Shown here: piece after piece, positions 52,566 through 64,000 of the stretch
Layout of the letters: each line of letters opens with the position of its first letter
Numbering within the stretch: position 1 is the stretch's first letter
Assembly: GCF_045679555.1 (NCBI RefSeq)
Contig: NC_092094.1
Span: 33,806,430 to 33,870,429 of the forward strand
Direction: 5' to 3'
Source of the DNA: Salvelinus alpinus
Taxonomy: Eukaryota > Chordata > Actinopteri > Salmoniformes > Salmonidae
DNA: 64,000 nucleotides
Notes under the pieces: generated by a model
What the model saw: the letters and a program-made list of their open reading frames with translations, nothing else
What the model was told of the DNA's origin: nothing
The model's database searches: none
Position numbers and translations under genes: made by a program

Positions 52566-53061
52566 GCTAACAAATTACTAGCTGGACATCTTACGACTTC
52601 ATTAGCAATGTCCATTGACAACGCACAATGACTATACCACTTAGCTAAGCATGACGTGAATAATCAAGTCAATAAACGTTGGGTAGTTAGTTAACATAGT
52701 TAATATACTTTCAAGTTCGATGTATTAGTAGCCAACTAACGTAAAGTAGCTAGCTAACATACTGGTACAGACAAGCAACTACTGTAATGATATGTTATGT
52801 GGTTCGTAAGGTTAGCGTAGCAAACAAATTGTCAGCCAACATAACATGTAACGTAACATATTTCAAAAGTCATTACTTTATACCATTGGATAACATTTTC
52901 TTAACATTTGTCATAATTAGTTAAAGCAATGAATTTGTATCCTCTCTCTTTCGGACTTCAGCTGCATATTTCCCTCCATTTTCTTCAAATCTGAAAAAGT
53001 TGTGAAGTCACGCCCATTTTCTGAAGAATTGCATTATGGGCCCTAAAGCATGGAAATATTC
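52566..53061. other. interior of the foldback repeat, noncoding
   Basis: AT-rich with many 'gctagc' and 'taacgt' motifs. No gene. Confidence 0.35.
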
Positions 53062-53280
53062 AACCTTTATTTAACTAGGGAAGTCAGTTAAGAACAAATT
53101 CTTATTTACAATGACAGGCCTACCACTGCCTAACCCGGACGACGCTGGGCCAATTGTGCACCACCTTATGGGACTCCCTATCACAGCTGGTTGTGATATA
53201 ATCCGGGATCGAACCCGGGTCTGTAGTGATGCCTTTAGCACTGCGATACTGTGCCTTAGACCGCTGTGCCACTCGTATCT
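53062..53280 (-). mobile_element. tRNA-derived SINE
   Basis: On the minus strand: 'gagtggcacagcggtctaag' (box A), 'gacccgggttcgatcccgg' (box B), 'gggagtcccataaggtgg', and the tail 'ttcttaactgacttccctag' then TTAAATAAAGGTT. Nearly complete. Confidence 0.93.
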
Positions 53281-53525
53281 ACTGCTTGTATACTTCGTAT
53301 TTTGGCAAATGTAGTAAGAATCCGGGAACTTTGGGCATACTAACTATATCCATACCATGACCAATAAACATACTACATACTCAATTTATGTCACAAGTAG
53401 TAAGGTTAGTGCAGTTAGTATGAGTATTTGAATACAGCTATGGTTTCCATGTGGTTGATGCCATTCCATTTGCTCCAGCCTTTTATGAGCCATCCTCCCC
53501 TCAGCAGCGTCCACTGATACTAAAG

Positions 53526-54105
53526 TTTGGTTGACAGTCATTGAGCCAAAAAACGATGTGCCTACACTTAATACTAGGATATTGCTTGGCTAGGATGATA
53601 AGGCTCCGAATTTCCATGAAATACATGATTTGGTGACAATTCTGAAGTCAGACGCGTTAGCTACAGGCGACCGCCTGGCAATCTGTAGGAATAATTATCG
53701 TAAACAAACCTTTGCGTGCTCCAATCCGAACAGTTTGGGTAAATATTTGGGCAATAATGATGATGACAAGACGTAAACATCGACCTGACAAAAAATGTAG
53801 TTTCTTGTTTTTATCCCGCCCATTTACTTGGTTGCCATGGTTGAATGTTTAACTCCCACCGGGGTAGCCCGAATAATGAGCTTTGTGATTGGTTTGTATT
53901 TCTTCAGTTACCACCAAACCAATTCATGATTGGATATCCTATATGTCTGTCATAAATGTGATCATACTCTTCCTGCAAAAAGCTAGGTTGCTTTTAGCTG
54001 TCAGTGGTGTTTTATGTCGTTTCCATCAACACCGAAAACGCGACAAGTTAGATCATTTTCAAATAAAATAATTTTTACCCCGAGAATTGAATTACATTTA
54101 CGTCA
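53526..54105. other. possible promoter region, no clear feature
   Basis: Ordinary unique-looking sequence, richer in CG dinucleotides near 54050-54180. It may hold a 5' untranslated region for the exon at 54106. Confidence 0.3.
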
Positions 54106-54282
54106 ATGTCAAAAGACAGTCGCCACGATGGACGACGGCGTGGCGCTGGTCAACACCGACTCGGCCCTAGAATTGGACAAGGGCAGGGCGGAGACGGGAG
54201 GGAGAGGTCTGGCAGCAACAGCTCTGGATCCTCGCATGGAGGAGGCAAAAGCAGGAATACTCCCATAACCGTTGCCTCGAAG
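54106..54282 (+). CDS. possible first coding exon of an unrecognised basic protein (partial)
   Basis: An ATG at 54106 opens 59 codons, MSKDSRHDGRRRGAGQHR to GKSRNTPITVASK, followed by a clean donor (AAG|GTAGCT). The stretch is CG-rich and rich in Arg, Gly and Ser, unlike the repeats around it. A second ATG at 54128 in another frame (MDDGVALVNTDSALELDKGR) has a good start context too, so the frame is not settled. No downstream exon is certain; 56331-56390 reads RKPSVRRWNEMDFYGAIELP before a GTTTAA site and is a weak candidate. No domain recognised. Confidence 0.4.
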
Positions 54283-54371
54283 GTAGCTAGCTCTATTTTC
54301 AAGTTATACTGTATAATACACCAGCAAAGTAAGACCGTGTTTAGCCAGCCAACAAAAATATACCAATTTAG

Positions 54372-54475
54372 CAGAGGGTTTTAGGCTGTGTTTCTGTATA
54401 AGCACTTTGTGACATCTGCTGATGTAAAAAGGGCTTTAAATACATTTCATTGATTGATTAATTGATAGCTAACTA
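54372..54475 (+). repeat. short dispersed repeat core
   Basis: 'taggctgtgtttctgtataa' followed by 'tgacatctgctgatgtaaaa' and ATTGATTGATTAATTGAT. The same core is in introns of tspan3 and pstpip1. Confidence 0.75.
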
Positions 54476-54688
54476 TCTAGCGCTCTAACTGGGCTACTAC
54501 TGTCGCTATTCTGTAGCGTTCGTTATGTTGTCGCTAACTCCGCTCAGCTGAAACCCACGGCTATTTTGACCCAGCTAGCCAACTAAAGTAGCTAATGGTG
54601 TGTTGAGTTGCAGGCCCTTTCGATAGGGGTTTTATTCCTTTTGTCCAAAGTAAATAATATTTTCTTGTGTCGTTATGTTAACTATACG

Positions 54689-56225
<1,537 letters not shown>

Positions 56226-57496
56226 TGTGTGTAGTTGTCACAGAACAATGAGACCGACATTTCACTGGATGTATAAATGTGAAGCATCCGCTTGGCCTTT
56301 CCACTCACTACCAAAACTGGTTTTGAGAGGAAGCCCAGTGTGAGAAGATGGAACGAGATGGATTTTTATGGAGCCATCGAGCTGCCGAAAGGTTTAATGT
56401 ATGTATCGTTTGGATCGTAAGAAAAGCCATGCGTGACATGAAACAGTTAAATTAGGTCTGTAAACGTGCAAAACCCTATGTTACGACTATGAATTAACAT
56501 TTACACGTTCAATTATTACTTTGTTTCCTATTCCTCGGTTACAGATATTTTTTTATATGTACACATTGTCAGAAAGGTGGCATCTGCAAAGGACATGAAC
56601 TGAAAGTTGCTAGACGAAGTTAGCTTGTCAATAAAGCAACTCTAGCCCAGACGTTAGTTGCTTTGCATCTTCCGGTTTCATTTCCAAAATAAAAGCCTAG
56701 AGGTTGTTTTAGAACGCCATTCAATAACGACGTTACACCAATAGTTGGCGCTATGCTACATAGGGTTGGGCCTCCAGCAAATGACTTTGAAGAGCCTTTT
56801 CTAGAATAACCGCCAGAGCTGCAAAATAGAAAGTAAATATGATTTAGGCTAGGCCTATTCCACTATCTAAATATGCCATTCTGTTGTGTGTTATTTAATT
56901 GCCATATAATTGCATTATTTATTTTTACAGCGGTGTGGGGATCCTGTGGGTATCATGTAACCTAATGAATCTCACTTTTTCCAGTATTTGGGAACATGGA
57001 CTGTAAGCCTTATATTAAGCATTTTGACTGTTTTTGCAAATTCCACTTTGTATGTAGGCTTGTTATAGCCATTTGCGTTGCACAACACCCATCACGCAGA
57101 GGCTATATCCATATAAATAAATGAGACAAAACAAAATATTGACTAAGTCTTGGCTATAACCTGTGTGAATTAACCATGGGGTCCCAAATGGTCAAGACAA
57201 TCTATAGCCTATTCTTATTGCCAGATATGTTTTCCCTATAAGCCACTGCATGTGCTTATTCAACTATTTTGTTGACAATTTATTTAGAGGCTATATTTAG
57301 AACCCTGTGAGCTAGGGTCTCTTTAAGGGGAGGCATATAATAAGAACAGTTATAAAACACAAATCGAGTTCTAAAACTATTCCGCAAGACACCAGTACCC
57401 AAAATTATAGGCTAAATTGCAATGCTTATAAATTGAAGGCCTGTTTTTATTTTTAATATTTGGGTAGGCCTAAATAAAACATTGAATTATTAAAGT
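56226..57496. other. intergenic, mostly unannotated
   Basis: About 1.3 kb without a recognised element. 56331-56390 could be an exon (see the 54106 entry). No RNA gene seen. Confidence 0.3.
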
Positions 57497-57660
57497 CCCG
57501 TGTGGCTCAGTTGGTAGAGCATGGCGCTTGCAACGCCAGTGTTGTGGGTTCATTCCCCACGGGGGGACCAGGATGAATATGTATGAACTTTCCAATTTGT
57601 AAGTCGCTCTGGATAAGAGCGTCTGCTAAATGACTTAAATGTAAATGTAAATGTAAAGTA
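57497..57660 (+). mobile_element. tRNA-derived SINE with TAAATG tail (V-SINE-like)
   Basis: 'gtgtggctcagttggtagag' (box A) and 'gtgggttcattccccacgg' (box B), then 'ctctggataagagcgtctgc' and 'taaatgacttaaatg' with TAAATG repeats. The box-containing head imitates a tRNA gene, but the fused core and tail identify a SINE. Confidence 0.92.
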
Positions 57661-58024
57661 ATAGGCTAAAGAACTTTGGAGAATTTAGATTAATTTTGAA
57701 TACACACATGGATTTCAATAAAGATGGCTAAGGCTGTTATATTCTCTTTGATTTTGTTCCTATTGCAACTCAGACAAATTACAGAATGGATGACTTTCTC
57801 ACTGTCTGAACTGAAGGATGAATTCAAATCAAATTTTATTGGTCACATAGATGTTAATGCGAGTGTAGCGAAATGCTTGTGGTTCTAGTTCTGACAGTGC
57901 AGTAATATCTAACAAATAATCTAACAATTTCCCAACAACTACCTGTTACGCACAAATCTAAAGGCGTGAATGAGAATATGTACATATAAATATATTGAAG
58001 AGCCATGGCTGAGCGGCAGTTAGT

Positions 58025-60250
58025 TAAGCTAAGGCTAGCTTTTTCAAACAGAAATTTGCATCCTGTAGTACAAACTCAAAAAAGTTCTGGGACACTGTAA
58101 AGTCCATGGAGAATAAGAGCACCTCCTCCCAGCTGCCCACTGCTCTGAGGCTAGGAAACACTGTTACCACCGATAAATCCACTATAATTGAGAATTTCAA
58201 TAAGCATTTCTCTAAGGCTGGCCATGATTTCCAACTGGCTACCCCTATCCCGGTCAACTGCCCGGCACCCTCCACAGCAACCCACCAAAGCCCCCACCAT
58301 TTCTCCTTCACCCAAATCCAGATAGCTGATGTTCTGAAAGAGCTGCAAAATCTGGACCCCTACAAATCAGCTGGGCTAGACAATCTGGACCCTCTCTAAA
58401 ATTATCTGCCGAAATTGTTGCAATCCCTTTTACTAGCCTGTTCAACTTCTCTTTCATATCGTCTGAGATTCCCAAAGATTGGAAAGCTGCCACGGTCACC
58501 CCCCTCTTCAAAGGGGGTGACACTCCAGACCCAAACTGCTACAGACCTATATCTATCCTACCCTGTCTTTCTAAGGTCTTCGAAAGCCAAGTTAACAAAC
58601 AGATTACCGACCATTTCGAATCCCACCGTACCTTCTCCGCTATGCAATCTGGTTTCAGAGCTGACCATGAGTGCACCTCAGCCATGCTCAAGGTCCTAAA
58701 CGACATCATAGCCGCCATCGATAAGAGACAATACTGTGCAGCCGTATTCATCGACCTGACCAAGGTTTTTGACTCTGTCAATCACCACATTCTTATTGGC
58801 AGACTCGACAGCCTTGGTTTCTCAAATGATTGCCTCACCTGGTTTACCAACTACTTCTCTGATAGAGTTCAGTGTGTCAAATCGGAGGGCCTGTTGTCCG
58901 GACCGCTGACAGTCTCTATGGGGGTGCCACAGGGTTCAATTCTCGGGATGACTCTCTTCTCTGTATACATCAATGATGTTGCTCTTGCTGCTGGTGATTC
59001 TCTGATCCACCTCTACGCAGACGACACCATTCTGTATACTTCTGGCCCTTCTTTGGGCACTGTGTTAACTAACCTCTAGACGAGCTTCAATGCCATACAA
59101 CTCTCCTTCCATGGCCTCCAACTGCTCTTAAATGCAAGTTAAACTAAATGCATGCTATTCAATCGATCACTGCCCGCACCTGCCCGCCCATCCAGCATCA
59201 CTACTCTGGACGGCTCTGAATTGGAATACGTGGACAACTACAAATACCTAGGTGTCTGGTTAGACTGTAAACTCTCCTTCCAGACTCACATTAAGCATCT
59301 CCAATACAAAATTAAATCTAGAATCGGCTACCGATATCGCAACAAAGCAATCTTCACTCATGCTGCCAAACATACCCTCGTAAAACTGACCATCCTACCG
59401 ATCCTCGACTTTGGCGACGTCATCTATAAAATAGCCTCCAACACTCTACTCAACAAATTGGATGCAGTCTATCACAGTGCCATCTGTTTTGTCACCAAAG
59501 CCCCATACACTACCCACCACTGCGACCTGTACGCTCTCGTTGGTTGGCCCTCGCTTCATACTCGTCGCCAAACCCACTGGCTCCAGGTTATCTTACAAGT
59601 CTCTGCTAGGTAAAGCCCCGCCTTATCTCAGCTCACTGGTCACCATAGCATTACCCACTCGTAGCACGCGCTCCAGCAGGTATATCTCACTGGTCACCCC
59701 CAAAGCCAATTTCTCCTTTGGTCGCCTTTCCTTCCAGTTCTCTGCTGCCAATGACTGGAACAAACCTCAAAAATCACTGAAGCTGGAGACTCATATCTCC
59801 CTCACTAGCTTTAAGCACCAGCTGTCAGAGCAGCTCACAGATCACTGCACCTGTACATAGCCTATCTGTAAACAGCCCATCTATCTACCTCATCCCCATA
59901 CTGTATTTATGTATTTATCTTCCTCCTTTGCACCCCAGTATCTCTACTTGCACATTCATCTTCTGCACATCTCTCATTCCAGTGTTTAATTGCTATATTG
60001 TAATTACTTCGCCACCATGGCCTATTTATTGCCTTAACTCCCTCATCTTACCTCATTTGCACTCACTGTGTATAGACTTCTTTGTTTTCTTTTTTTATAC
60101 TGTATTATTGACTGTATGTTTGTTTATTCCATGTGTAACTCTGTGTTGTTGTATGTGTCGAATTGCTATGCTTTATCCTGGCCAGGTCGCAGTTGCAAAT
60201 GAGAACTTGTTCTCAACTAGCCTACCTGGTTAAATAGAGGTGTAAAAAAA
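58025..60250 (+). mobile_element. L2-like LINE, 5'-truncated, with complete 3' end
   Basis: It begins inside the protein, after the endonuclease, and runs to the 3' tail 'ctacctggttaaatagaggt' followed by AAAATAAAATA. The neighbouring 3' noncoding text 'gagaacttgttctcaactag' is reverse-complemented at 62510 in the opposite LINE. The tail resembles those of the SINEs at 61225 and 53070. Confidence 0.9.
58106..59860 (+). pseudogene. LINE reverse transcriptase (L2-like)
   Basis: In order: LQNLDPYKSAGLDNLDPL, then a stop; a frame change; IGKLPRSPPSSKGVTLQ (out of frame); MQSGFRADHECTSAMLKVLN; CAAVFIDLTKVFDSVNHHIL (motif A Asp); MGVPQGSILGMTLF; IHLYADDTILYTSG (catalytic YADD); stops at 59078 and 59142 in the same frame; YVDNYKYLGVWLDCKLSFQT; VYHSAICFVTKAPYTTHHCD; and a further frame change near 59600 into SLLGKAPPYLSSLVTIALPT. 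The motif A to YADD block is a single open frame. Dead overall. Confidence 0.92.
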
Positions 60251-60560
60251 TAAAATAGGCAAGGTGCAATAGATTATATAAAATACAGTATACATATGAT
60301 ATGAGTAATGTAAGATATGTAAACATTATTAAAGTGGCATTATTTAGAGTGGCATTGTATAAAGTGACTAGTGATCCAGTTATTTAAGTGGCCAGTGATT
60401 GGGTCTCAATTTAGGCAGCAGCCTCTCTGACTTAGTGATTTCTGTTTAGCAGTCTGATGGCCTTGAGATAGAAGCTGTTTTTCAGTCTCTCGGTCCCAGC
60501 TTTGATGCACCTGTACTGATCTCACCTTCTGGATGGTAGCGGTGTGAACAGGCAGTGAAA

Positions 60561-61069
60561 TACGGAACCGTTCCGTATTTTATCTAACGGATGGCATCCC
60601 TAAGTCTAAATATTGCTGTTACATTGCACAACCTTCAATGTTATGTCATAATTGCGTAACATTCTGGCAAATTAGTTCGCAATGAGCCAGGCGGCCCAAA
60701 CTGTTGCATATACTCGTGTGCAATAAACACGAGAAGTGACACAATTTCACCTGGTTAATATTGCCTGCTAACCTGGATTTCTTTTAGCTAAATATGCAGG
60801 TTTAAAAATATATACTTCTGTGTATTGATTTGAAGAAAGGCATTGATGTTTATGGTTAGGTACACGTCGGGGCAACGATAGTCCTTTTTCGCAAATGCGC
60901 ACCGCATCGATTATATGCAACGCAGGACACGCTAGATAAACTAGTAATATCATCAACCATGTGTAGTTATAACTAGTGATTATGATTGATTGATTGTTTT
61001 TTATAAGATACGTTTAATGCTAGCTAGCAACTTTCCGTGGCTTCTTACTGCATTCGCGTAACAGGCAGG
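60561..61069. other. dispersed repeat DNA, unclassified
   Basis: Includes 'acggaaccgttccgtatttt', a short palindrome. A later fragment 'cgattaatcggtcgacctct' at about 61303 matches the same class of salmonid repeat. No gene. Confidence 0.35.
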
Positions 61070-61270
61070 CTCCTCGTGAGGCAGGTGGTTAGAGCGTTGG
61101 ACTAGTTAACCGTAAGGTTGCAAGATTGAATCCCTGAGCTGACAAGGTAAAAATCTGTTGTTCTGCCCCTGAACAAGGCAGTTAACCCACCGTTCCTAGG
61201 CCTTCATTGAAAATAAGAATGTGTTCTTAACTGACTTGCCTAGTTAAATAAAGGTGTAAAAAAATCATAA
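61070..61270 (+). mobile_element. tRNA-derived SINE
   Basis: 'gaggcaggtggttagagcgt' (box A), 'ggttgcaagattgaatccct' (box B), 'tctgcccctgaacaaggcag', and the tail 'cttgcctagttaaataaagg' with A-rich end. Complete, plus orientation. Confidence 0.95.
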
Positions 61271-61414
61271 AAAAAAAAAAATCAGCTCTAATCGGCCATT
61301 CCGATTAATCGGTCGACCTCTAATATGCATACAGTAAGGGGTAAAGTGGCTGAGCAGCAGGATAAAAAAATAAATGGTAGCGGCAACGTGTATGTGTTTG
61401 GAGAGAGTCGTGAA

Positions 61415-61528
61415 TAAAAGTTAGTTACTTTAAAGAGCATTTCTCTCTCTGTGGGTCCAACCCCAAGAAGTTCTGGAAAACAGTTAAAGACCTGGAGAAT
61501 AAACCCTCCTCACAGCTGCCCATGTCCC
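61415..61528 (+). repeat. LINE fragment, same region as 58030-58150
   Basis: It reads KSISLCGSNPKKFWKTVKDL-type text ('aagaagttctggaaaacagt', 'cctcacagctgcccatgtcc'), parallel to 'aaaaagttctgggacactgt' and 'cctcccagctgcccactgct' in the LINE at 58025. Truncated at both sides. Confidence 0.7.
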
Positions 61529-62501
61529 TTAACTTAGGGATCCCTAAGCGCGAATCCCGCTCGAATCCCGTTAGCGGGATTGATTTGACAACACCCAGTG
61601 AAATTGCAGCGCGCCAAATTCTAACTACAGAAATATCAATATTCAACATTCATGTAATACATCAAAATAAAGCGGTGAAAGCAGACCATGCGATTATCTG
61701 AGGACAGCGCCCCGCATACAAACACATGAAAATCATTTTTTAACCAGGCAGGTGCCACACAAAAGGCAGAAATAGCCATATAATAAATGCCTTACCTTTG
61801 AAGATCTTCTTCTTTTTGCAATCTCAAATGTCTCAGTGACACAATGAATGGTCGTTCGATAAATTCCTTCTTTATATCCCAAAAATGTCAAATTGTTGGC
61901 GCGTTTGATTCAGAAATACACCGGTTCCAACATGACTACAAAGTATCTAATAAGTTACCTGTAAACTTGGTCCAAACATTTCAAACAACGTTCCTAATTC
62001 AACCTCAGGTAAATAAATGATAACATTTAAGACGGAATAAACTGTTTCTAATACCGGATAAAAACAGCGTGAAGCGCACTCCAGTTCACGCGCAACAAAA
62101 GTCGAAAGCCCTTCAGTCACACCTACAAAGAACAGCCCTACTTCTTAATTTCTCAAAAGAAAAACATCGAACAATTTCAAAAGACTGACATCTAGTGGAA
62201 GCCATAGGAACTGCAATCTGTGCCCTAATAAATCAGGCCTCCCATAGAAAACCATTGGAAAACACAATGACCTCAAATGTTTTTCCCTGGGTGGATTGTG
62301 CTCGGGGTTTCGCCTGCCAAATCAGTTCTGTTATACTCAGACATTATTCAAACAGTTTTAGAAACTTCAGAGTGTTTTCTATCCAAATCTACTAATAATA
62401 TGCACATCCTAGCTTCTGGACCTGAGTAGCAGGCAGTTTACTTTGGGCACGCTTTTCATCCGGACGTCAAAATACTGCCCCCTAGCCTTAAGAGGTTTTA
62501 A
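61529..62501. mobile_element. TTAA-flanked nonautonomous repeat, second copy
   Basis: It starts TTAACTTAGGGATCCCTAAG and ends TTAAGAGGTTTTAA. The interior 'tcagttctgttatactcaga' and 'agagtgttttctatccaaa' is the reverse complement of the pstpip1 intron copy (36288). Noncoding. Confidence 0.75.
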
Positions 62502-64000
62502 CCAGGTAGGCCAGAAGAGAACAAGTTCTCATTTATGACTGCAACTTGGCCAAGATAGAGCAAAGCAGTGCGACACAAACAACAGTTACACATGGGATAA
62601 ACAAACGTACAGTCAGTAACACAATAGAAAAGTCTATATATAGTGTGTGCAAATGTAGTAAGATTAGGGAGGTAAGGCAATAAATAGGCCATAGTGGCGA
62701 AATAATGACATTTTAACATTGGAGTGATAGATATGCAGATGATGATGTGTAGGAGGGATACTGGGGTGAAAAAGAGCAAAAATAAATAACAATATGGGGA
62801 TGAGATAGTTGGGTGGGCTATTTACAGATGGGCTATGTACAGGTGCAATGATCGGTAAGCTGCTCTGACAGCTGATGCTTAAAGTTAGTGAGGGAGATAT
62901 GAGTCTCCTTCAGTGATTTTTGATTTTTGCAATTCATTCCAGTCATTGGCAGCAGATAACTGGAAGGAAAGGCAGCCAAATGAGGAGTTGGCTTTGGGGG
63001 TGACCAGTGAAATATACCTGCTGGAGCGTGTGCTACGGATGGGTGCTGCTATGGTGACCAGTGAGTTGAGATAAGGCGGGGCTTTCCCTAGCAAAGACTT
63101 ATAGATGACCTGGAGCCAGTGGGTTTGGCGACGAGTATGTAGTGAGGGCCAGCCAACGAGAGCATACAGGTCGCAGTGGTGGGTAGTATATGGGGCTTTA
63201 GTGACAGAACGGATGGCACTGTGATAGACTGCATCCAATTTGCTGAGTAGAGTGTTGGAGGCTATTTTGTAAATGACATCTTCAAAGTCAAGGATCGGTT
63301 GGATAGTCAGTTTTACGAGGGTATGTTTGGCAGCATGAGTGAAGGATTGCTTTGTTGCAAAATAGTATTGCTGCACAGTTTTGTCTTTTATCGATGGCGG
63401 CTATGATATCGTTTAGGACCTTGAGCGTGGCTGAGGTGCACCCATGACCAGCTCGGAAACCAGATTGCATAGCGTAGAAGGTACGGTGGGATTCGAAATG
63501 GTCGGTGATCAGTTTGTTAATTTGGCTTTCGAAGACCTTAGAAAGTTTGGGTCTGGAGTGTCACCCCCTTTGAAGAGGGGGATGACCGCGGCAACTTTCC
63601 AATCTTTGGGAATCTCAGACGATATGAAAGAGAGGTTGAGCCGGCTAGTAATAGGGGTTGCAACAATTTCAGCGGATAATTTTGGAGAGGGTCCAGATTG
63701 TCTAGCCCAGCTAATTTGTAAGGGTCCAGATTTTGCAGCTCTTTCAGAACAACAGCTAGGATTTGGGTGAAGGAGAAATGGGGGATGCTTGGGCAAGTTG
63801 CTGTTGGGGGTGCAGAGCTGTTGACCGGGGTAGCTAGGTGGAAAGCATGGCCAGCCATAGAAAAATGCTTATTGAAATTCTCAATTATTAAATCGTAGAT
63901 TTATCGGTGGTGACAGTGTTTCCTAGCCTCAGAGCAGTGGGCAGCTGGGAGGAGGTGCTCTTATTCTCCAAGGACATTACAGTGTCCCAGAACTTTTTGG
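62502..64000 (-). mobile_element. L2-like LINE, opposite orientation, internally deleted, runs off window
   Basis: The 3' tail is at 62502 ('ccaggtaggccagaagagaa' on the plus strand). It extends to the window end with 'gcagctgggaggaggtgctc' matching 58117-58140. It is the reverse complement of the LINE at 58025-60250 apart from deletions. Confidence 0.92.
62885..63858 (-). pseudogene. LINE reverse transcriptase with catalytic core deleted
   Basis: From 63858: AGHAFHLATPVNSSAP, NLDPYKLAGLDNLDPL, SEIPKDWKVAAVIPLFKGGD, then a roughly 35-base loss after DPNF near 63550. MQSGFRAGHGCTSATLKVLN continues to DKRQNCAA and then jumps directly to FCNKAILHSCCQTYP near 63355. The sister copy has about 600 bases there, including motif A, GVPQGS and YADD. 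VYHSAIRSVTKAPYTTHHCD and SLLGKAPPYLNSLVTIAAPI follow. Confidence 0.92.

Larger units (their letters stand above)
50351..53525. mobile_element. layered foldback: outer palindromic repeat containing an inner one
   Basis: The outer left arm 'aggaggctggtggcacc' (50357) to 'atgtctggagcgga' pairs with 'ttgctccagccttttatgag' and 'gcagcgtccactg' near 53470-53520. The inner arms are 'gagctgtgttcgaa' with 'catactaaca' (50446, again 52065) on the left, and 'gttagtatgagtatttgaat' near 53412 on the right. Inside are a tandem duplication, a Tc1 element, a solo LTR and a SINE. Confidence 0.75.
57822..60560 (+). repeat. high-copy dispersed repeat (second copy), split by a LINE
   Basis: Left part 57822-58020 ('gtagcgaaatgcttgtgg', 'gacagtgcagtaatatctaa') and right part 60255-60560 ('agatatgtaaacattattaa', 'gagatagaagctgtttttca') are the same repeat as at 12362-13745, in the same order. 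The LINE at 58025-60250 was inserted between them. Confidence 0.85.

Noticed and set aside
57497-57575. Possible tRNA gene (box A and box B present)
   Set aside because: The sequence continues without a break into a SINE core and a TAAATG tail, and the acceptor stem does not close as in a tRNA.

Overview
The window looks like nuclear DNA from a salmonid fish, an inference from repeat content: Sleeping Beauty-type and several other Tc1/mariner families, tRNA-derived SINEs ending in the 'cttgcctagttaaataaagg' tail, L2-like LINEs with a matching tail, and long CA tracts. There are no bacterial-style operons. The few real genes have GT-AG introns, and most of the 64 kb is old, nested transposon sequence.

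Three genes can be built exon by exon. (1) A minus-strand gene (first coding exon 6221-6192, then exons at 4390-3701, 3537-3478 and 3370-3318, running off the low end) encodes a protein with two CCCH zinc fingers followed by an RWD-like region; I do not recognise it. (2) tspan3 (plus strand, 19667-23432) is complete: seven coding exons, 253 codons. (3) pstpip1 (minus strand, 49196-35614) is complete: fifteen coding exons, 413 codons, F-BAR plus SH3. tspan3 and pstpip1 converge, as they do in human 15q24. A fourth locus, an intronless cholesterol 25-hydroxylase-like gene (7515-8348, plus), keeps its histidine boxes but has two offsetting frame breaks near its start. A possible first exon of an unrecognised basic protein lies at 54106-54282 (plus).

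Layout: 1-3.2 kb, two degenerate Tc1-family elements; 3.3-6.2 kb, the CCCH gene with a Tc1 in intron 1; 6.4-6.9 kb, a foldback element between divergent genes; 7.5-8.3 kb, ch25h-like; 8.7-9.8 kb, a Penelope remnant, a solo LTR and a hAT MITE; 10.4-17.2 kb, an L2-like LINE broken up by a Tc1, a dispersed repeat, three solo LTRs and a SINE; 17.3-19.5 kb, repeats; 19.7-24.3 kb, tspan3; 24.7-30.8 kb, SINE, MITEs, Tc1s and a hAT-like element; 31.3-35.2 kb, an LTR retroelement remnant, a GTTCT-rich repeat and an L2-like RT fragment; 35.6-49.2 kb, pstpip1 with Tc1s in its introns; 50.3-53.5 kb, a layered foldback with a tandem duplication; 54.7-56.2 kb, another Tc1; 57.8-64 kb, two L2-like LINEs facing each other.

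The genes do not form a pathway. PSTPIP1 is a cytoskeletal/immune adaptor, TSPAN3 a membrane organiser and CH25H a sterol hydroxylase. I found no CRISPR, operon or clearly new mobile system. The least explained real content is the CCCH/RWD gene, the orphan exon at 54.1 kb and the detailed insertion record.
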